DNA of 58,509 bases from Cafeteria roenbergensis (lineage: Eukaryota > Sar > Bigyra > Bicosoecida > Cafeteriaceae): positions 1-58,509 of the forward strand of contig VLTN01000101.1 in the NCBI GenBank assembly GCA_008330645.1. Direction: 5' to 3'. This document shows, piece after piece, positions 53,141-58,509 of the stretch (position 1 is the stretch's first letter; each line of letters starts with the position of its first letter). A program made the position numbers and the translations under genes. Below the pieces are notes generated by a model that worked only from the letters and a program-made list of their open reading frames with translations, had not been told where the DNA came from and ran no database searches.

Positions 53141-54758
53141 ATGGACCCGTCGCTGAGCATTCTCGCGGACGTGGAGGCGCTGCTGGCCCGAGGGCCGGGC
53201 GACCGCTTGCTCCACTTGCGCGAGGCGGACGGCCGGCGCGCCGAGCTTGCCGCCGCTGCTGCCGCAGCCAAGGCGAAGCGCGATGCCGCAGTCATGGCGG
53301 TGTGGCAGCGCATGCGTCCCGGGGTGTTGGTAAGGGCTCGCATCGGGCTGGGGGCTTGCTGTCCGAACTGTGTGCAAAGGCGGGCGGCCATTTCCGGCCG
53401 CTGCCCCGACTGCCCCGTGTGTGTGCAGCGCCTGCAGCCCGCGATGGGTCAGTCCCGGTGTATTGCGTGTCGCTTGGATCTGTTTGTCTCTCTCCACAGG
53501 CCGTTCGCGCGCGCGGGTTGTGAACCCGCTTCAGCACTCGGTGATCGTGACGTACCGGCTGGACGGCGTGGCCCACCGCGGCCGGTACGCGGCGCAGCGC
53601 TTGCCGTCGGAGGTCATGGATGGAGATGAGGCAGCCTCGCTGGCCGCTGCGGGTGGGGATCTCGCTGCAGCCGCCGCTCGCCTGTCCGGCGCCGCGAGCG
53701 AGGGAGCGGACGCGCCGTGCGCCGCGGGTAACGCACCTGCTGCCGCGGCCGCCAGGGCGACTGGCGCAGCACCCGCGCGTGGCACAGCGGGCGAGGGCGT
53801 GTTGGCTCCTCTTGTGGAGTCGCTGGCCCGGCAGGTGGCTGCGATGTGCCGACTTTCCCGGGTGAGCGACGCTGGCGCGGCTCTGATGCCGCACCCCGGG
53901 CGAGCCAGCTGGGCCAGCGGGGCAGCGGCAGGAGTGAGCGACGCCGTGGCGCTTGAGCAGACGGTTGCCGCGACTGTGAGGCGTGGTCTGCCGCCAGCCG
54001 ACCGAAACACCGTTACGGCCACGTACTGCGGTCACTGGGCAGAGCTGGTCGTGACGGAGGTGGAAGCCGTGACAGAGCCTGGCAGCGGCGGCGTGGGCGC
54101 CGGCAGCAGGATGGAGGGTCAGCTGCGCGACCAGCTGACGGCTGATCTGCGAGCGGCCGAGGACGCTCTGGACGAGGGAGCGTCGCCTCCGGCAGCGCCC
54201 ACTGGCCCTGGCAGCGGTGGCGGCGGCGGCAGCGGCGGCAGCGGCAGCAGCAGCGCTGCGCTGGATGCGATGGATGCCCACCTCATGCTCCGGATGCTGG
54301 GCCGCCCGCTGGGGGGCGCGGCACTTCGCAAGGCAGTCACCGGCCAATCACGGCCACGGCCAGCGTCGCAGGCGCGGGCTTCAGCGGGAGGAGCCGGCGC
54401 CGCGACGGAGTCGTCGCCGGCGGGGTCCGTCTGTCGGCCGACATTCGTCTCCGAGGCGGCGCGGCCCGTTGAGATGCGGTCGCGGCGCATCATCGTCTCC
54501 CCCTGCACGGGCGAGTCTTGGAAATGCCTGAGCGAGTCGGCGGCCGGCCACAGCGTCTCCACCGCTGCCACTCTGGGGCAGAGCGGACTTGACGAGTCGG
54601 CTGACTGGGCGCTCTCTGACGCATCCGCTGGCGCCGCTGCTGCGGGCACAGACGCCTCCCCGGCGGCCGGTGCCGCCCCCACAGGGTTGGCGCGCCCGGC
54701 AGACGTGTCAGAGGCAAGCTGGAAAGCTGTGGTCGCTGCCGTGGGTCGGCTGCGCTGA
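53141..54758 (+). CDS. Uncharacterised protein, two exons
   Basis: Exon 1 is 53141-53329: ATG, 63 codons, helical and alanine-rich (ILADVEALLARGPGDRLLHL), donor TTG|GTAAGG. The only phase-0 acceptor I find that keeps exon 2 open is CGCTTCAG at 53534, so exon 2 is 53535-54758 and the protein is about 470 residues. A more typical acceptor (CTCTCCACAG, 53500) would meet a stop in phase 0, so the join is uncertain. Exon 2 opens with HSVIVTYRLDGVAHRGRYAA, then is Ala/Gly/Ser-rich with a regular segment (TVTATYCGHWAELVVTEVEAV) and a C-terminal SEASWKAVVAAVGRLR. I do not recognise a family; no membrane segment is seen. Confidence 0.55.
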
Positions 54759-54970
54759 CGTTGCGGAGGATGCTCCGGGGAAGGCCGGTGGCGGCACGGG
54801 GGGGGGGGCGGGGGGCTTGCAAGGGCTTGGTCAGCGTCATGGGCAGGCCTTTGCCCCAGGGCGGCTGGCTTCCTCTGACTCCGTATCTTGGGACGGTGTG
54901 TGGGCCCCGACCGCTGCTCCCGCGCCCCGCCAAGTGTGCCCACGCACCCCATCAAGCGCTCGCAAGTACC

Positions 54971-55430
54971 CAATCTGTGGAGCAAGGCGGGACGAGCTGA
55001 AGCCCACGCACTCAATCTGTGGTGCAAGGCGGGACGAGCTGAAGCCCACGCACTCAATCTGTGGAGCAAGGCGGGACGAGCTGAAGCCCACGCACTCAAT
55101 CTGTGGAGCAAGGCGGGACGAGCTGAAGCCCACGCACTCAATCTGTGAAGCAAGGCGGGACGAGCTGAAGCCCACGCACTCACTCTGTGGAGCAAGGCGG
55201 GACGATCTGAAGCCCACGCACTCAATCTGTGAAGCAAGGTAGGACGATCTGAAGCCCACGCACTCAATCTGTGAAGCAAGGCGGGACGATCTGAAGTCCA
55301 CGCACTCAATCTGTGAAGCAAGGCGGGACGATCGGAAGCCCACGCACTCAATCTGTGAAGCAAGGTAGTACGATCTGAAGCCCACGCACTCAATCTGTGG
55401 AGCAAGGCGGGACGAGCTGAAGCCCACACA
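54971..55430. repeat. 42-bp tandem repeat, about 11 copies
   Basis: Units begin with caatctgtg(g/a)agcaagg and recur exactly every 42 bp with scattered substitutions. As 42 is divisible by 3, both strands stay open (SICGARRDELKPTH on plus; a 14-residue RLASQIECVGF-type unit on minus). I cannot show that either is translated. There are no spacers, so it is not CRISPR. Confidence 0.95.
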
Positions 55431-55900
55431 CGCACGCCGACTGGGCGGCGGCGAGGGGCTGGCCGGCTTTGCACCAAACCCGCCGGCGCTCGCGCCGGTG
55501 CCAGAGAGGGCGACAGCAGCGGCGCAGCGGCGAGGAGCGCAGACCCTCGCGCGCTCACCGGCGAGCCACTCTGGCCAGCGGACGCGTGGCTTGCGGCGCG
55601 GGCCGCGCCTACGATCGACAAAGGCGGGTCTGCCCGGCTCTTATCCAAGGCGGAGTTCGGCCCAGTTGCGGTGCCACGCCTGCGGCGCGAATCCGCCGAT
55701 TCCTCAGCCCCGCCCAAGGCAGCGCCGCCGCCACCGGGGTGACCGCCGCCCCGCCCAAGGCGCTGCGGAGCGGCCCGCCGCGGCCGCCTGCGCACTCGCT
55801 GGGGCTCCCCTCGTCCCGCCCCGCGAGGCAGCAGCCGCTGCGGCGGCGAGGCAGGCCGCCAGCGCTGCCCACCCCGCGGCCGGGGAGCCGCCCCTGCGTA
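55431..55900. other. Stretch between the 42-bp array and the kelch/EGF gene
   Basis: It probably contains the 3' part of the minus-strand kelch/EGF gene, but no frame here is convincing. Confidence 0.3.
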
Positions 55901-58477
55901 GGGCAGACGTACGAGCAGTCGTCGCCCTCGTAGCGGGCCCAGACCATGGAGCGGTTTGTACGGGTTCTGCAGGAAGGTGCAGTTGCAGCGGCCGCCCACG
56001 CACACCCCGTTTGGGTAGGTGCAGTTGTTGAGGCAGAGGCGCGTGTCGCAGGCCCGGCCCGTCCAGCCGGGGTCGCAAACGCAGCGCGACACGGGAAACT
56101 CAACGGAACAGTAGCCGTTGCCGTTGCAGCCGTCGGGCAGTCCTGACTGAGCAGTCCTCGGTGAGGAAGGGCGGGCGGCACTGGCAGGACCCGAATCCGT
56201 CGCAGATGCCGTGGGACTCCCCCGCGTTGGCGGGGCCGCAGGGCACCTTGCGCTCCCTGCGCGCGTACGACTGGTTGTCGGCGTGCTCCCAGCGGGCGGA
56301 GCAGCAGTGCGTGCACACCTGCGTGTGGGCGGTTTCGTCCATGTAGCAGTAGTCGCCGGGGCAGCTGGTGTTGGAGCAGTCGAGCCCGTAGTACCCGTCG
56401 TAGCAGTAGCAGTGGCCGAAGACGCAGTCCCCGCGGCCGCTGCAGTTTCTTGGCGCAGTTGCCCTGCGCCACAGCCACATGTCGCCGACCACCTTCCGCG
56501 GGGTGGGTCACCTGCACCGTGGGCAGGTCCTTCCTTCAGCGCGGCTCTGCCGCGTGGAACAGCATCTCGCCGCGGCGCAGGGAGAGCACCGAGGCGGGGC
56601 GCTCGGCGCTGCGACGGCCGCTCGTACTGCAGCAGGCTGGGCAGGTCGGGCCGGCCGTCCCGCCGCGGTCCTGCAGCCGTCCCAGCCGGGCCCTGTCTGC
56701 GGGGCTGGCGGATGATCACCGCTCGGCGAGGCGCGGCCCGCCTGCCCGTCGAGCGCGCTGAAGCGGGTGGGGCTCCCGAAACACGCTCTGCGAGACGACG
56801 AAGTCCGAGCCGTCGGGCAGCCGGAGGTGTCGTCGGTGCAGTTCTGGGGAACCGGGCGTGCACGACGGGCCGACGTGGATCCAGCGGGTGGTGGTCAATA
56901 GTTGAAGATCCACAGATCGTTCATGAGGTGTGTTGACCCGTATCCGCCGAAGAGAAGGAACGCCGAGTCGCTCGCCCATGCGCATGGCGAAGTCCCGCGC
57001 GCCGAGGGCCGGAGCCGCCCAGCGGGTCCACGGGCGCCCACAGTCCCGAGGAGACGTTGAAGCGCCACAGGTCGTCGAGGTAGTAGGGGGCGGTCGGGAA
57101 GGGCGCCATATCCGTCGGCGGCGGCGCGCGAGGTGGAGCTGCCCGCCCCCCTGGCCTTGCGGTGTGGGTAGGGGAACGGGGTGCTGTAGCCGCCGAAGAG
57201 CAGCAGGGTGGGCTCCGGGGGCGCTCCAGCGGGTCGGCGGCGATGTCCGGCCCATCGTGGCGACGAGGGAGGCGGAGGCGCGGCGCTTTTGGCGGCCAGA
57301 TGACGCGGCAGCGGATGTCGAAGCGGGCCCACGTGCTGTCACACCGCGCGCGGTTTGGTAGCAGCTCTCGCGGGGCACCACCTGGGACGAGTTTGCCGCG
57401 CATGCAAGCTGGGGGTGCGGGGTGTAAGGTCCAGAGGTCGTCCAGGTACCGCCCGTACTGGCTTCGTGTCCTGGCAGCCCGCAGTCGTCGTTAGACTCGC
57501 TGTTCTCGGGCTGAACCCGTGTCCCAGCCGGTGGCCGCCGAAGACGAAGGCGGTGGTCCCGTTGGACGCAGCGGGCGTGCCGCCAGCGCTGGCTGGGGCC
57601 CTCAAGCCACCAGCTCGCCCAGCTCCTGCCACCGGCAACGGCGGTCGCGTCCGCGGCACCTCCTGACCTGTCCCGCCGGGCACCCGCTCCAGGCAGCCCT
57701 CGCGCGTCATCTCCACACTGGTCGCTGCAGTAGTTCGCGGCCACTTGCGGTGAACCCGCCAAACAGCGTGATGCGCCCGTCGTCCATGGCGAGAAGCGTC
57801 TGGTCGTACCGCTCCGTCGGGTGGGTGCACTGCAGCTCGCCGCGTAAAACTCGCAGCCGCCGAGTCGGGCGCCGGGGTCCACGCGCGTCCACCCGCGGTA
57901 CTCGCATCCGTCATAGCGAAGCGCGGTGCAGTCTGCGAGCGGCGGAGGCCACAAGCAGACGGCGGAGCGACGGCACGTTGGGCTCGCACCCTCGGGAGCC
58001 GCGATGCCGCCGCTCGCTCCGCGCTGGAGCCGCGATGGCCGCGGGCCGCGCTCCACTGCCCCCGCCCACAGCCCGCTGCAACAGCATGCCTTGCCAGCGC
58101 GGGCCCTGGCCGCGCGAGGCCACTCACCGAGGTCCGTAACTCCAGAGGTCGTTGAACAGCAGCGATGGAGATGTTGTAGTCATCGTCGAAGGTGCGGTTG
58201 CCGTCGCAAGCGAGCACCAGGTTCTGGTCATACGTTGGTAAAGGACAATTGGCCATTTTCTTCGGAACACCTCGTACGTCTTGGGCACGTGCGGGACTGG
58301 GCAATGTCGTTGGCTGCGTGCCGCAAACAAGAACGCAGTCGTCGTTGATCAGGCACTCATCCGAGTGGCCGGCCCGTGGGCCCGGTCCGTCGCCTTCACA
58401 GGGTCCACTCCTTCCAGCCCCGCACGCCCTGCGCCAGCAGGCACCGCCGCAGTGGCGAGCAGCAACGCCGCGCCCAT
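55901..58477 (-). CDS. Kelch-repeat and EGF-like secreted or membrane protein, frame broken repeatedly
   Basis: Minus strand, start at 58477: MGAALLLATAAVPAGAGRA looks like a signal peptide. Kelch pieces follow in changing frames: LLFNDLWSYGP (about 58128-58165, donor GTGAGT at 58127, acceptor CTCGCAG at 57933), DQTLLAMDDGRITLFGGF, AFVFGGH, YLDDLW twice (near 57440 and 57070), LLLFGGYSTPFPYP, and FLLFGGYGSTHLMNDLWIFNY (to about 56896). Cys-rich EGF-like modules come next: CSGRGDCVFGHCYCYDGYYG, GICDGFGSCQCRPPF, and GYCSVEFPVSRCVCDPGWTG followed by CNCTFLQNP (to about 55950). Kelch plus EGF recalls attractin/MEGF8-like surface proteins. At least six frame changes over 2.5 kb point to indel errors near the end of the assembled sequence, or decay. 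The product call is firm; the exon map is not. Confidence 0.6.
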
Positions 58478-58509
58478 GGACCTGCGCGTCCCGCAAGGCA
58501 GCCCAACAC

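Noticed and set aside
54971-55430. CRISPR array (42-bp repeats)
   Set aside because: There are no spacers; it is a simple tandem repeat.
54119-56863. Minus-strand open frame of about 914 codons
   Set aside because: It is created by reading through the 42-bp array in a frame without stops and crosses unrelated segments, including the antisense of the 53-kb gene.
1-58509. Bacterial origin (very high GC, long ORFs, GTG/TTG starts)
   Set aside because: GT-AG introns, NDUFB7, COMMD, PEX10-like RING and a eukaryotic tRNA-Arg with pol III terminator are incompatible with it; apparent GTG/TTG starts have ATG or spliced alternatives.

Overview
This is nuclear DNA from a eukaryote, most likely a GC-rich protist or alga. 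GC is roughly 70% by eye. GT-AG introns of about 120-270 bp interrupt several genes. It carries an intron-less eukaryotic tRNA-Arg(ACG), a mitochondrial complex I subunit, a PEX10-like peroxin and a COMM-domain protein, and many proteins are rich in alanine, glycine or serine. I cannot place the species from sequence alone.

Layout. 0-10 kb: an ankyrin-repeat gene (minus) and a decayed WD40 region of BEACH-protein type (plus) occur twice, as a segmental duplication. Copy B carries a frameshift, a nonsense codon and a 3' truncation. The ankyrin gene grew by exact 341-bp exon-plus-intron units. 10-16 kb: a low-complexity coiled-coil protein (minus), a two-exon COMMD gene (plus), a 53-bp minisatellite and an unrecognised two-exon gene (minus). 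17-25 kb: a PEX10-like gene (minus) next to a three-exon NDUFB7 gene (plus), then an organellar-type glutamyl-tRNA synthetase (minus) next to a repeat-bearing membrane protein (plus). 25.9-42.3 kb: one uninterrupted reading frame of about 5,470 codons (minus). Its lectin-like domain and solenoid-like segments recall the N-terminal half of BEACH proteins, but no PH-BEACH-WD40 part follows. 42.7 kb: tRNA-Arg(ACG). 43-48 kb: a full-length ABC transporter of subfamily D type (minus). 48.5-54.8 kb: two plus-strand genes of unknown function. 55-58.5 kb: a 42-bp tandem array, then a kelch/EGF-like gene (minus) whose frame is broken many times near the window end.

Most genes sit in divergent head-to-head pairs with short gaps, which suggests shared promoters: PEX10/NDUFB7, GluRS/IQ-membrane protein, ABC transporter/48.5-kb gene, and probably coiled-coil protein/COMMD. 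Mitochondrial and peroxisomal functions are well represented (NDUFB7, GluRS, PEX10, ABCD-like), but I see no single pathway.

The most unusual signal is a small vocabulary of DNA words recurring dozens of times, on both strands and in different codon phases, inside a subset of the genes: GGCTCTGCC/GGCAGAGCC, GCGGTTTCGCG/CGCGAAACCGC, CGAAGTGGCTCTGC and GACGTC-type palindromes. The enriched loci are the WD40 relics, the 23-kb gene, the giant ORF and the 48.5-kb gene. Because the words ignore reading frame and orientation, they look like DNA-level elements rather than conserved protein sequence.
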